Source: Cristatella mucedo
Taxonomy: Eukaryota; Bryozoa; Phylactolaemata; Cristatellidae
DNA: 64,000 nucleotides
Assembly (NCBI GenBank): GCA_009760855.2
Contig: WPIO01000092.1
Location: 1,112,501 to 1,176,500, forward strand
Direction of reading: 5' to 3'
In this document: one piece after another, positions 21,936 to 33,700 of the stretch
Layout: each line of letters begins with the position of its first letter
Position numbering within the stretch: position 1 is the stretch's first letter
The notes under the pieces: model-generated
Seen by the model: only the letters and a program-made list of their open reading frames with translations
What the model was told of the DNA's origin: nothing
Databases searched by the model: none
Translations under genes and position numbers: made by a program

Positions 21936-22429
21936 TTAGAAAATATTGGTTCAACATGATTACATGAATATGGATAGATCAAGTGCTCGATTGGGATGCA
22001 CGTCAGCAATAGTGCTTTTATTTGACAAATGGTTGGTGGATAATGGATGTAAATTAACGAGTTTCCAAAATTTCCTGCAAAGTTTATTTTCTTTTACTAA
22101 TGTGGATATAACGAAAAAGTAAGATTGCATCATATTTAATACGACACTGTGAACGCGCTTTAATTATAGGATTCTTACCTCGAACTGTTTTTGCACCTCA
22201 TGGGCTTAAATTACCAAAGCTGATTTTGTTTGACGGATACTATATTTGATTTACGCTAGACATTTGCCAAAGAGGAATCCGTAAAATGGCACCAAAAGCA
22301 TCTCAAACAAAATATTTAAAAATTTTAAGTGGATTTCAGTGAATTTTCCTCCTTAGTGGGATTCTGTAATAAATTACACGGCATAAATTGTCTGGGATTA
22401 TCTCAATTTCAATAGCATTAAAAGTTCTA
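21936..22429. other. AT-rich, no gene recognised
   Basis: No coding or repeat signature seen. Confidence 0.3.
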
Positions 22430-23760
22430 CATTGCTAGCTTGCTTTGAGCATGAGTTGCATGAGCTCATATGTCTGTCTTCTTTACTGATTGCCAAAGAC
22501 CATCCGCTAATGAGGTATATATAACGGACACTAATGTTATTGCTGGTGCATTCTTTTATTTTACAGACTCATGGACTAGCTTTCTGTCAGCAGCATTAGA
22601 AGTCATACAAAAAATGCTCTCGTTTCCCCATATTCTGTAGCCATTGTCTTGATGACTTAAATTTGGTCCTCTGTGCTCACACTACAAGCGGTGGCTACCA
22701 CAGGAACGGTTATTATAAGGAAATAAAGTTTTATGCTATTCAGTTTCATGTGCCTAACTCTGTCTCTAAAAAAGTCGTCGCATTCAAAATCAACGCTCTC
22801 TGTCAGAATTCTCACGGTACAAAATTCGTGCAACTATTACAGCGTATGAGTTTGCTGTGTATTTGGAAGAGAAAAGCGAGTATATCAGCGTTCGCAGTTT
22901 AATCAGCTAGCTTCTCTCATTAAAAATACTTTGCATTGGAACTGGAATGCTCGCATAGGTGTCTGGAAAGGATTTTCTACTGTGTCATTAATGGTCAATA
23001 TGTCTAAGAAAAAGGGTCATGAAAAATGATTTTAAGCAGCCTGTGCCAGAAATCACTCTTAGATGCCAAAAGGAGGCGAGAATTTTGGGAGTTGCAGTTA
23101 AACGCAGAATTCGCCGAAGGACGCAGATGCCTTGAGAACTCTTTCAAGATCTTGGTCTCTCTGCAGAGGAGGAGATTTCAAGAATAACGAAGGACAGCGA
23201 AGACATAGATCTCCGAGAAGAAATTACAACTAGATTTTCCCGGCTAACAGATCTTGATTCCAAATCTGGTTTCCTGTTGGAAGTAGAGAAGCTTTTGAAG
23301 ACACTAGACCAGGCCAAACTTCATCAGCAATTGTTAGATCTTAGAGGTTTCTATTGTTCAGACTTTGACGGAACAGAAGTGCACAACAAAATATGTGACT
23401 TTCAAATGCTTCTTGCCACATGTCACGACTCGGCACTAAAGACACCACTGAAACTCGTGTCTTTCATTGTCAGTTATGGAGAAGATGTGTTTCCTAATTT
23501 GAGAATTGCCTTCCAATTTGTCCTTACCATAGCTGTCTCAGTTGCCAGTTGGGAACGTTCATTTAGCAAGCTGAAAATAATCCTTTCGCATCTGATAGAA
23601 TGGGATAAGATCGACTATCCGATTTGGGTTTAATAAGCATAGATAGAGAAACAGTGGAAATATTGACTTCACACTGTAATCGACCAGTTTGCCAGGTTCA
23701 AGGTAAAAATAACTAACCTAAGTTAAAGCTGTGACTGCTACCCTGTACCTGTATAACAGT
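22430..23760 (+). pseudogene. hAT-type transposase relic
   Basis: The clearest part is 23277-23633, with FPNLRIAFQFVLTIAVSVAS and WERSFSKLK. This is the C-terminal hAT dimerisation region (family form: ...LTIPVTVASGERSFSKLKLIK). A frameshift near 23630 continues it as LGLISIDRETVEILTSHC, matching the family's 'LAILSIE' segment. Upstream, 23140-23276 is open in the same frame (SAEEEISRITKDSEDIDLRE), and 22660-22900 may hold the catalytic core remnants. No DDE core, BED finger or terminal inverted repeat was identified. It is dead, or a fragment of a domesticated ZMYM1-like gene (less likely, given the frameshift). Confidence 0.7.
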
Positions 23761-23889
23761 TAATACACCTGTTCAACTCGATATGGCTGCAATCTTGTGT
23801 TTCGTGCATTTCTTCTCTCTGTGGTGGAACTATATTGCAGCAACATTTGACAAGGGGTAGGGGGCGCCGTTTGTAGTTGTGTCCCCTGG

Positions 23890-24060
23890 CGCCGAAAGGT
23901 CTCGCAGGCGCCGCTGTTGCTTAGATGAAGTATGTTGACTACTAAACTCGTACTGGAAGCCGCTCAGGCTACGAGCATGCTGCTGAACAATTTTCTGCTC
24001 AACACTCACTTAGTCTTTGTGACTTTTTGGAGGTACAGACGGAGAGACATTACACTTTGA
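23890..24060 (+). mobile_element. LINE-II 3' tail fragment
   Basis: TGGAAGCCGCTCAGGCTACGAG...CACTTAGTCTTTGTGAC, then GGAGGTACAGACGGAGAGACATTACA, the LINE-II terminal signature. Confidence 0.7.
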
Positions 24061-25029
24061 CGTGCAAATGTATACGGTTAAGCTACTAAAGATCCTTCAA
24101 TGTGTCCAACAGTTGCTTGATGTGGACTCACTTCCGTGCTCTTCTTCACCGTGGTTTCATCGCCATAGTCTCATAGCCAGCATTTAAGTACTCGACAAGA
24201 AACCAGCAAGAAAAGGATCAATAACCCACGGGGTGATCGTGGTCGTGATACAGTTTGTCTCTTAAGGACTCTCTGGAAACAAAACACTTTGTTTTGGCCT
24301 CTATGTTATAAGCTTGAAAGTTTCTAAAAGAAATAGCAAGAACGTCACCTGTTGATTTTAGGTTTTTTTCTAAAGCTCAGATTCAAACGAACCAAATTAA
24401 AGGAGCAGGTTGTAGCAAAGCCCAAGGAATGAGTCAGATAAAAGATTTGGAGCGAGAGAGTGAGCGAATCAAAAAGTGAATTGCATAATCCTAAAATAAA
24501 CGCACTGCTTCATAAGAAGCCGGTAAACTGCAAGGATCGTATCGTATTAAGCTATCGAAGAGAAGTAGTATATTGTGGACGTTAAATGAGGTAAAGTAAA
24601 AGGACCAGTAAAAGTCGGCTGATTCGATCACTTTATGCATATGCAGGGTAACAAGAACATCGGTGGCTACGTCGATGACGAGGTCTGCAACTCCACATCC
24701 CAGCTGCCTCCCCCCCCCCCGTGCATTAGGAAATGACGCTGTTCGAACCGTCTTTAGCCGAGATTCGAGCGAACATGGCTGAACGACGCGTGCAGTTCTT
24801 CGCGACACAGCGACATGGGCATGCCACCGAGAACGAGCGATGAGAATCTTTTCTTTCCCGTTGTATTTGTCGGGGAGCGAGCGTCGTTCAAGTTGGAAGT
24901 GAACCGCCGCCCTAATTTGAGCGTCGAGGTGCTGCTGAGAGGCAAGCGACAGAAGTGGGATTGCATGAAGGAGCTAATGGAATTTCTCAATTTCAAGTTT
25001 ACAAATAAAGAGTGCCCAACTGTCGCCGG
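24061..25029. other. No confident gene; small open frame 24815-25036 (+)
   Basis: A 73-residue forward frame (MGMPPRTSDENLFFPVVFVG...) is not recognised. Its last codons run into a SINE. It could be an exon but has no supporting splice context that I can establish. A C-run lies at about 24711-24720. Confidence 0.25.
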
Positions 25030-25165
25030 GTCTTAACTCAGGGGTTAGATCTTTACGATTCGGATCGTGGGTTCGAATCCTTCAGGGTAAGATACTTACT
25101 TTATAACCTACTGCAGCCTACGGCAGTGACTTTTCGCCGCTAAATGAATGCCTCGCTGCTGAATT
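25030..25165 (+). repeat. tRNA-derived SINE-C-like sequence
   Basis: TCTTAACTCAGGGGTTAGA resembles an A box and GTGGGTTCGAATCCTTCAGG a B box, spaced as in tRNA-derived SINEs. The body (TACTGCAGCCTACGGCAGTG) differs from SINE-A and SINE-B. Only copy seen. Confidence 0.5.
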
Positions 25166-25985
25166 GGCTATCCGCTTTCTTAAAGCCGTCTAGTTGCATG
25201 CTTGTGCTTCGCGCGGGAGGTGCGTATTTTCCAAACGGAGCCGCTAACCGCATTCGCTGGCGGGTGGTTTCGAACGCATCACGGCCGGTTTCATTAACTG
25301 CGATCGACTACTACACGGGCGGTGTCGATTGATTCGCACAGCAAAGAGCCAGCCGATGACCAAAACCGACAGTTTATTATGCGACGCACGGAGCAGGGCT
25401 CAGCACGGCTCCCTGCGCCCCCTTCTCACACTCGAATCTTCTCGACTCGACTGCCTTGTGCACTGGCCGACCCCGATGGTGAATCCACCATCTGTTCACC
25501 TGCGGGTTACCAGCCTGTATCCGCGCCTCATTAGAGGCAGACCACAGCTATGCCCAGGCCCCTCTTGATGACGCTCCCAACAGCTGTTTAAGAAAGGAGC
25601 GGTACCGGCCTGCATATAATCAAACCACAGACTGATTTAGCTACGCAAGCTTCGACGGCTGGGTGGGTTGGCCGCTTTCACGCCGGAGACCTCCATAGAT
25701 ATTACACGGACTCAGAACCGCTTTCACAGTAATTCATCATTCGATGCGCTCCCATTCTAATGTCAAAGTGCTCCAACGAAGATTACAAACTTATAGGGCA
25801 TTATACAGCATGGTTTTATTAGCTCAAGGCCGGTCTTGCTGTTGGCCAGCTCATTGAAGCGGCGTCGCGGAACAATCGAGAAACGTCAGGTACCGAGAAC
25901 GCGAAAATGCCATCTGAGTAGGTGAGTCACGGCAGCAAGCTGTCTCCATGTAGTTCCATCCGAAAACCGCTAAATACTCGCCATA
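25166..25985. other. CpG-richer stretch, no gene recognised
   Basis: More GC- and CpG-rich than the surroundings, with several short overlapping frames on both strands and no recognisable product. Confidence 0.3.
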
Positions 25986-25988
25986 AGT

Positions 25989-25989
<1 letters not shown>

Positions 25990-26024
<35 letters not shown>

Positions 26025-26040
26025 TTTATATATATATATA

Positions 26041-26107
<67 letters not shown>

Positions 26108-26240
26108 TATAGTATATATATATATATATACTTTATATATATATATATATATACTTTATATATATATATATATATATACTTCATATATATACTTTATATA
26201 TATATATATATATAAAGTATATATATATATATATATAAAG
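25990..26240. repeat. (TA)n array broken by CTTTATA/TATAAAG units
   Basis: Long TA runs interrupted at intervals by ACTTTATA in the left part and TATAAAGT in the right part, so the array is largely self-complementary and could extrude as a cruciform. Confidence 0.92.
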
Positions 26241-26970
26241 TATGCGACGTGCACTTGAAGCGATCGAAGTTACCTGTCGGTTTATCTCGGCAGCCGAAAG
26301 ACGCTGGCAAGCGCCGTCGCATCCCGCTGAACTGAACATACCGGAAGCTATACCCGAAGCTCTGCAGGCTGGTATTCTTGGCTCGAAGAACCGCGGGCAC
26401 AGAAACGGCCGCGAGCGCCGCGACATTTGAGGCACGCGGCAGCCGCCTCACACAATGCTGCCCAATCGGCTTTAAAACGCGCGTCCGCGGTAAACCGCCT
26501 CGCGGACGTGCGCCCCGCGGCTCCTCCGCCCGGGCGTCAGAACGCCGACCTCGATCTGGAGAGGTCTCTCTCTCTCTCTTTTTCAAAAAGACGAGCGAAC
26601 CACCAGAGTCGTGCAGAGCGAGCCTCTGACACGCCCGTTCGGTAGTAGCGCGCTCATTATCTACGAGCGCACCGCGTGAACCTGACGCTACGTCGGTCGA
26701 TTTTATCTCGCCACGCAGCCATTGACGCGCATCTCAAGCGTTGAGCAGTGCAGTGACCGTACGCATGCAGCAGCCCGGTGCAGCAGCTTCTCTCCGTTTC
26801 TCCTTGAGAACTCGCCGCTAAGGTCGTGGATTAATGTTGACGGTAAAATAATGATAACGAAATGATACGACCTCGCGCCTGCTAGTTAAATTCATATGGA
26901 GATGCACGCAGCCATGTATACCGTGACCCAGTTTGCAGCGACAAGTGAGAGCGAATGCCGTTAATAATAG
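26241..26970. other. CpG-rich island-like stretch, no gene recognised
   Basis: GC-rich 26241-26800 (CGCGGACGTGCGCCCCGCGG and similar). Open in several frames on both strands because stops are rare, so the frames are not evidence of coding. It may be a CpG-rich regulatory region. Confidence 0.3.
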
Positions 26971-26974
26971 TGAT

Positions 26975-27075
26975 ATTAGTAATAATAACACGCTTGATTA
27001 AGCGCCCTCAGAGATCTCCATGTATTTCTAGGCACTTTAAATTTGCTGCAAAGGAAACACGATCGGATGACATCT
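26975..27075 (-). mobile_element. L2-like LINE 3' tail fragment
   Basis: (AAT)n, GCTTGATTAAGCGCCCTCAGAG...CTAGGCACTTTAAATTTGC. Confidence 0.75.
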
Positions 27076-27418
27076 GAATCTCTGCCCATTGACAAATGAA
27101 TAGATTATGAAAACTTGGTAACTCCAAATTGTTGTTTGATGCTGCAGGTATTTTTTCCACAGGCGACACCAACGAATGCTTACAGTAAATTTAATATCAA
27201 TACTTTCATTCCCTCAGACACATTCGATCTATGAGCATCCTACTCCCACTCTGACATTCCCACTCAGCCCAGCCCTCCAGCACACAGGTTCGGTGCTTGG
27301 TTTTGCAGTCCTACATACATAAGTCATTTGTTAACAAGGCCAGGTATTACATTAATACGAAAAATTGCATTAAACAAGACGCAGCCACAAGTCAAATTTA
27401 GCTAGTAAATGTATTTCT

Positions 27419-27553
27419 TTATCTTAAAATATACCTTGATACTACTGCCACTGCAATAGCACACATCAAACCAAATCCGATCACCTCTGCAATACGGCTA
27501 GGGAAGAAGTCATCCCAAAACATTTGATCTTCACAATACTCCATAAAGTCGCC
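27419..27553 (-). CDS. Bcl-2-like protein, locus A, exon 2 (BH2 end and tail anchor)
   Basis: Acceptor ATTATTTTTAG|GGC at 27554-27555, phase 0. It encodes 44 residues then TAA: GDFMEYCEDQMFWDDFF..., then a hydrophobic stretch EVIGFGLMCAIAVAVVS followed by RYILR. Joined to the Trp that ends exon 1, the junction reads NGW|GDFMEYC, matching the second half of a BH2 motif (NGGW-DAFVELY). The hydrophobic helix plus basic end is a standard C-terminal membrane anchor of Bcl-2 proteins. Confidence 0.78.
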   Translation of the reverse strand, partial: GDFMEYCEDQMFWDDFFPSRIAEVIGFGLMCAIAVAVVSRYILR

Positions 27554-27869
27554 CTAAAAATAATTCAACATGCAAATAATTAGTGTGCCATTTACTACAT
27601 CACAACATACAAATAATTAGTGTGCCATTTACTACATCACTCATAAATCCCATAAATTAAAATATCAAAGATATTTAGAGAAATCCTATTTAGTGAATCT
27701 ATTTATTTTGCCATTTTATTTGTGGGCACATGAAGGAAACTTATCGCGATAGGTTAAGCATTATTCAGTGAATCGTGAGTACAAAATAAAGGTTTATTAT
27801 CCAGCATTATTAACGGAAAAGATCGCTTATAAGCTTATGATAATAACTGCGAATATCCCTATTTATTAA

Positions 27870-28000
27870 TTGCTTATCAATCATGATATTACTCACCATT
27901 CAATCACGGTTTCCTTTTGCAGCCAACTTAAAGCGCCTACAAAGAGATTGAGTTCTCCGAGGGGGCTTTATCAAGTGCATTACTATTACTATTATTGTTA
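27870..28000 (+). mobile_element. L2-like LINE 3' tail in the locus A intron
   Basis: CAATCATGATATTACTCACC...AAAGCGCCTACAAAGAGATTG, then GGGGGCTTTATCAAGTG and (ATT)n. Confidence 0.8.
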
Positions 28001-28723
28001 TACTGGGGAGAAGCATCACAGAGGATAATTCTATTACGCCCTGGCCCTTTTAATCTAGCAGCAGTTTCAGGCAATTTCTATAACGATAACTTACTTGACT
28101 GATCTAGAACGGCTATCGGTCCGGCAGACAAAGTAGTGAAATGGTTTCAATCGCACGGGAAGCAGCCGCCTGCACGTAAATTCCGACTTCAATGCTCAAG
28201 TGGCTGATCAACTCTCCTAACCAGCTTCCTATGATGCTGCTGCTAGTGTAGTTGATGATTGTGTTTTAAGTCATCAAAAGATAAAGCGCATGTTCAACAT
28301 TCAATGAGCTGGATGAAGAGCTCGGAAATATTTTACTAATGTAATTTATCACCCTCTGTAACTTCACAAAGCCCCAAAGACTGTGTGGGTGTTACGCAGG
28401 AGAATTTCGTTTAGCCCACTCACAGCCTAAGCGGCCCTGGAAAAGCGGAAAAAGAGGCCCTGGCATTTTAAGCTTCCAAGAGTAGTCTCGAAAGAATTAT
28501 TTTCAAATTTACTAGATCTTTATTAGATCCTGAATCTTAAAAATGCGTTCAAGCCTGTTCTTAACACGGCGCGTCTTTTTGAAGTGTTTCGCTTAAGTGA
28601 AAAGAGTCAACGACTCTGTACACGGACAGAATGTAAGGGAGCATGCTTGTTAGCAGCACTCCTAAGTGTCATGTTCACCGCATCAGTAAGGGCACCAAAG
28701 CCCTTGACCTTGTCTGAGTGGTG

Positions 28724-28893
28724 AGCCGTGATGGCGCACTAGGTAAGGCGGTTGCTTTCACGACCTCGGCCCCGAGGTCGCGGGTTCGATTCCTGCGGTG
28801 GGCGATTCTTTATCGCCACTGCAAGCGGTGGTGATAGCCGTAAAGGCTCTTTTGTCGCTATACAAAAAGAGGCTGTTTAATCAGCTAGGATTT
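28724..28893 (+). repeat. SINE-A copy, well preserved, in the locus A intron
   Basis: GTGAGCCGTGATGGCGCACT, GGTAAGGCGGTTGC (A-box region), GGTTCGATTCC (B box), the hairpin GGCGATTCTTTATCGCC, CGCTATACAAAAAGAGGCTG, and the (TTTA)n end. A good reference copy for the family. Confidence 0.9.
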
Positions 28894-29123
28894 ATTTATT
28901 TAGTGCAGATCAAGAAGCTTCAATCATCAATGAATACAGCTAGTATTATTGTGCAGTAACTATCGGCTTTCCATTTGAAATTCAGACTCACTTGAGCCAA
29001 TATTGGAGTACGCATATGATACTTATCCTCCTGAAAGATTGTACTGAAACGGAACGTAAATTCTCAAGACAAATCGGATAAATTAATGTCTCTGGCGCCA
29101 AACTCGCTAACAGCCAAACTCAC

Positions 29124-29552
29124 CCAGCCGTTGGGGCTTTGATTGTAAAGGCTTTTGAGTCTTCCATTGTTGACGAGAACCTCCGTTAGTGCATCTACGA
29201 AACTGTCCTCGAGCGAAGGCGACCGCTCCTTATAGACATCGAGCACCTCTCTCAAGAAGCTGAAGCAAGCAGCCAGCCTGCCCCATGAAGCGTAATCCTT
29301 TAAGAAATGATTCTCTATGAAATTCTGTAGCTGCCTTTGCCAAGTCTCTTCAAGCAGTTGCAGCGCAGCAGCACCGAGACGCAGATTAAAGCGGTTCGCT
29401 CCTAGCTTCGCCGACATTCGTCGTCGAGCGTGCACTACTGGGAAGGCAGATTCGCATGGCTTGTTCCTGGACTGTGCGACAACATCGCGAAGGATTTCAC
29501 GAATAGTTGCAGACAACTGGTAGGTCCTTGTCGACGCCTCTGTGGACATCAT
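29124..29552 (-). CDS. Bcl-2-like protein, locus A, exon 1 (BH1 and start of BH2)
   Basis: Apoptosis-regulator fold, expected at mitochondrial or ER membranes; pro- or anti-death role unknown. The first ATG of the frame is at 29552. 143 codons end at TGG, followed by a GTGAGT donor at 29123, then exon 2; total 187 residues. An amphipathic N-terminal helix (TIREILRDVVAQS, residues ~16-28) sits where BH4 lies. ETWQRQLQNFIENHF precedes BH1, DYASWGRLAACFSFLREV (residues 86-103; family form NWGRIVAFFSFGGAL). BH2 is SLYNQSPNGW|GDFMEY. No clear BH3 was found. The intron directly after the BH2 Trp is the classical Bcl-2-family position. If read through, the frame ends 20 codons later without an anchor. 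Same strand as the four related loci to the right. Confidence 0.8.
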
Positions 29553-30114
29553 AAGCACACAAAAACGGACTGCTTTCCGCTCAAAAGCTGCACTCAGCAG
29601 GGTTTATATGCATTTCGGTTTATTTCGTCATAGGTTATTGCGTCATACTAGGTGCCACAGTTTTTTATATACTAGGAAAGTTACAGGAGTCATTTTTTAT
29701 GGTTTGATCTCAGTAAACATTACACAATTAATCTCGTTGCACTTTCATTCTCAATACTTTAGTAGCTGTGAATGCACCTCACACACGTCACTTTTATTTC
29801 CTCTTATTATACACCATGCACGCTAACACATGTTTGACTGACCGTTGCAGAATCATTCCGAACACCAAAGTTTTCGCCAACATCATGTACGGAAACAGAT
29901 ACAGCTACAACCTGCTTAAAGCTTATTTCTTTGTTGTTTGACAGTAGGGCGTAAGAAAATACGTGCGTACGGACATCTAATCGCTTATCACTTCGGGCGG
30001 CCTGCAGCGGTCAGGTACGCCGGCGGTGGCGTTAGGCATGCCAGCGGTGGCGTTAGGTAACCCGCATGTAACCTGCTTGTTAGTTTTGATCGTGTTAGTT
30101 TCATTCATCAGTTT
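29553..30114. other. 5' flank of Bcl-2-like locus A
   Basis: AT-rich with no repeat recognised. It presumably holds the locus A promoter on the reverse strand; no element can be named. Confidence 0.35.
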
Positions 30115-31133
30115 CAATCCAACATGGTGATGTTAACGATCAACAATCTCCTCAACCGCTCCAATGTTAGCTCCTTACCAAGTGGTCCCTGAGATAATCT
30201 AGTGGATCGCTTCTCTAGCGTCTTTGTCAAGAAAATGGACCAGATCAGGGAGTCCAACTCCAAGACGGCAGCATCCCTCGTGGAATGTTAACCCTTAATT
30301 TTACGTAGCACCTCAATGTCTACATTTAAGCAGGTCACTAGTGACCTAGTCCTGAAGCTCATATCCTAATCAAAGTAGCCAGCTAGTCCTACAGACCCTA
30401 TTCTCACTTAATTACTTCTACGAGGCATTGATCTGCAGCTGCCATGCACAACTTAAGTCATAAATATGTCATTGCTCAGGTTACATCCCAACATCTTTCA
30501 AAAAGGCTGTAGTCAGGCCACTTCTGAAGAAAGCGAGTTTAGACCAAGAGAACTTTTTCAACTTCCGCTCAGTTTCCCTTCTACTGTAACTATCGAAGAC
30601 ACTGGAACGAGTCATCGAACTACCGCTGAACTCATAACTTGAAACTTCAAACCTGGCTAGTAAGTTTCAGTCTATTTTCTGAGCTAATCACTCATTAAAG
30701 ACAGCATTTCCTTTGGGTTAAAACGATCTACTTAGGTGTGCAGACGTAAGTAGAGCTTCTCTACTTGCTTTGGTTCAGTTTTCAGCACCTTTTGATACTC
30801 TCGATAATCTAGTCCTTCTCTAGCCCCTCACATCACGCCTGAGCATAATTGGTATTGCACTGCCATAGTTGGTCTTATCTCAGTGGAAGACTCCAGAGTA
30901 TTTATGTGAATGGACGTAGACCATCAGAGGAACTTCTGAAGTATGGGTTACCTCAGGGCTCTGTGCTTGGTCCCGTTCTTTTCATGGTTTATACTCCCCC
31001 TCTCGCCGATGCGATTGTTAGATACAATCTAGGCTTTCGCTTCTACGCAGATGAGACTCATTTGCACCTTTACTTTAATCCATTACAGCCCTAGAGCTAG
31101 TCAAATTCTCTCAGCTCCCTTGCTACATGTATT

Positions 31134-31323
31134 AAATAATAAATAAATAAATACTATCTGATTTAACGGCCTCTTTTGTATAGCGACAGAAGAGCCCTTA
31201 AGGCAATCACCACCGCTTGCAGTAGTGATAAAGAATCATCCACCACAGGATTCAAACCCATGACTTCAGGACTGAGGTCGTGAAAAGCAACCGCCTTACC
31301 TGGTGTGGCATCCTAGCTCTCCC
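31134..31323 (-). repeat. SINE-A inserted in L2, 5-bp target duplication
   Basis: Flanked by GTATT at 31129-31133 and 31324-31328. The L2 segment 'CATGTATTGATGA' is split there. Reverse-strand SINE-A with the (AAAT)n end on the left. Confidence 0.88.
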
Positions 31324-31697
31324 GTATTGATGAAAGTTGAATATGTATGGGAGCACATCTACTTAAATTTAATGATGATAAAACCAACTTACTAGTTATG
31401 GGCAAATCAAGTGGATCGAGAAATTGGAAAGGCTAATGCTCAAAATTAGCTCTTCCAACATATCTCCTTCAGAACTTGCCCGAAATCTAGGCGCCCTGTT
31501 CCAAAATTGACCTTTCATTAGACGACCACATCGGCTCCGCAGCAAATTCCTCTACTTTCGACTCGATAACATTGGTATGATGTGGGCTTGTTTAGACAGG
31601 CATACCACATCAAAATTGGTCCGCTCGTTTGCGACATTCGTCTTGAACTCTGTTACTCACTGCTTGTTGGTCTACCGGCCTGTGCCATCAGGCTCTT

Positions 31698-31875
31698 GTG
31701 AGCCGTGATGGCACACCAGGTAAGGCGGTTGCTTTCACAACCTCGGTCCCGAGGTCGTGAGTTCGATTCCTGCGGTGGGCGATTCTTTATCGCCACTGCA
31801 AGCGGTGGTGATAGCCGTAAAGGCTCTTCTGTCGCTATACAAAAAGAGGCTGTTCAATCAGCTAGGATTCTTTTT
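31698..31875 (+). repeat. SINE-A inserted in L2, 5-bp target duplication
   Basis: Flanked by CTCTT at 31693-31697 and 31876-31880. Removing it restores L2 CAGGCTCTTACAGCTGGTG. It begins GTGAGCCGTGATGGCAC, has the B box GTTCGATTCC and a T-rich 3' end. Confidence 0.93.
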
Positions 31876-32636
31876 CTCTTACAGCTGGTGCACAACTCTG
31901 CAGCTACTCTGGTGCCCTGCGGTTTGTCTGTCGTGAGCTTCTCAGCTGCCACTTCTTGCGGACCTGCACTGGCTCCCAGTAAAGCTACGCATCGACTTAA
32001 AAGTTGTGTCACTCCCCTTAGGTCTCTCCATTTTTTATCTCCAGCCGGCCTATCAGATCTGCTCCCCAACGAGGCTGCGCATTGTATCACTGTATCGCTC
32101 GCTTTTGGGAATCTAATCGTTTACCTATACCTCGTAGAATCCTCAAATCCTTTTGAGACAGAACATTTAGTTCGTAAGCTCCCAATTCCTGGCACCCAAT
32201 TCCTACTTGCGTCAAGACATCCCCTTAGTTGACCACATCTAAAAATGCAACTTTTATAACAGCATTAAGTGGATCCATGTGATTTTTTCTTTACGTGCTT
32301 ATGCGTGCTGACACTGTGCATCCTGCAACTAACAATATTTGCATGCGGACCCTGTACACGTCACCCCTAACCATGTTATGCTTGTTGTCTTTGAGGACGC
32401 TACCACAAACCATTCGATTATGCTTCCTATTCAGCAAATTTAAAGTACCTAGAAGGAGATTGAGTTCTCTGAGGGTGCTATATCTAATGTATAATTCTCA
32501 ATAGTATTCTTATTATTGTAGTTACAAATGCAAATTAGCAAAATATCTCATCTTCCCTTTTCTTGACAGCCACCATATCCGTTCTCTCGTTGCACGACCG
32601 TAAACACATCGCAATAGGTTCTATGTAAACGTGGCA

Positions 32637-32690
32637 TCGAGGACGGACAAATGGATCAACAAGCAGGCCAACTAATGAACTTAACTTCAG
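32637..32690 (-). pseudogene. Bcl-2-like locus B, tail-anchor exon relic
   Basis: Reverse strand: CTCAATCTCAG acceptor-like end, then SSLVGLLVDPFVRPR. It aligns with the tail-anchor exon of loci C and E (VLIGLLVGPFVRP-stop), with a deletion in the first half and the stop codon TGA changed to CGA. It lies in a segment (32.53 kb onward) homologous to 39.7 kb. The matching exon 1 relic is at 37.6 kb. Confidence 0.55.
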
Positions 32691-32816
32691 CTGAGATTGA
32701 GCACAAGCAAGGACAAGCGTAACGTAAAATTCTTCTAATTCTTGCAATAGCTGATCAATTTGACTTGCGAAAAAAATTTTCCGTCAGCATGTTTTACCAA
32801 AAAGAGAGAGAAAGAG

Positions 32817-33143
<327 letters not shown>

Positions 33144-33589
33144 CTAGACACGCGAGCGCTTTCGTTTGGATTGGGTTGAATATTGTCGGGCAGGGAGCCT
33201 ACAGGACGCAGCTTGTCGCTTTCCAGATGGAAGAAACCGTCTCTTCTTTGCATTAGCGAATCAACTACCGGGGAATTGACTTCCGGGATTGGCTTAAAAG
33301 TAAAAGCATTTTTTACAAAGACGCTGAAGAGCCCTTCTTATTTTGTTTTCCTATTTTATTGATAATATAAGTGAATGCCACGAATTTACCTGACGGAAGA
33401 AATGAAAGCGGAATGTTGACGCAGCTGCCATTGCGGCACGCAATCGTTTAAGATTACATTGCTGCAAGCACATTTCTTATACTCTTTGGTTGGGCCTCAG
33501 TTTGCGACTTTATCTAATACGATCGAGTTTCGGTAGCCTGTTGCAGTAAGTAAACACCTACTTATTTATAAACGGTGTAATTGCACTGG

Positions 33590-33700
33590 CTAGCGCTTAG
33601 ACTTTGAGCGGACAATATATAACTCTCCTTTTAAACACTTACTCAGTCGTCGTGGACTTGTGGAATTACAGACGGAGACACACTTCATTGCATTCGCACT
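33590..33700 (+). mobile_element. LINE-II 3' tail fragment
   Basis: AACTCTCCTTTTAAACACTTACTCAGTCG, then GTGGAATTACAGACGGAGAC. Confidence 0.65.

Larger units (their letters stand above)
30115..32510 (+). mobile_element. L2-like LINE, long decayed copy carrying two SINEs
   Basis: Pre-RT VDRFSSVFVKKMDQIRES (30.2 kb), motif A region (LVQFSAPFDTLDN, 30.78 kb), PQGSVLGPVLFMVY and RFYADETHLH (30.95-31.06 kb, YADD to YADE), then C-terminal parts and the tail TTTAAAGTACCTAGAAGGAG near 32.45 kb. Removing the two SINEs restores L2 continuity. Confidence 0.9.

Noticed and set aside
28724..28800. Possible tRNA genes (A and B boxes)
   Set aside because: The same head recurs with a constant 100-bp body and target duplications; it is a tRNA-derived SINE. 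No cloverleaf with paired acceptor ends.
29064..29123. Read-through end of Bcl-2 locus A (VSLAVSEFGARDINLSDLS) as the true C-terminus
   Set aside because: A strong GTGAGT donor sits exactly after the BH2 Trp and an in-phase exon with the BH2 remainder and anchor exists at 27553. Read-through remains possible as a soluble isoform.
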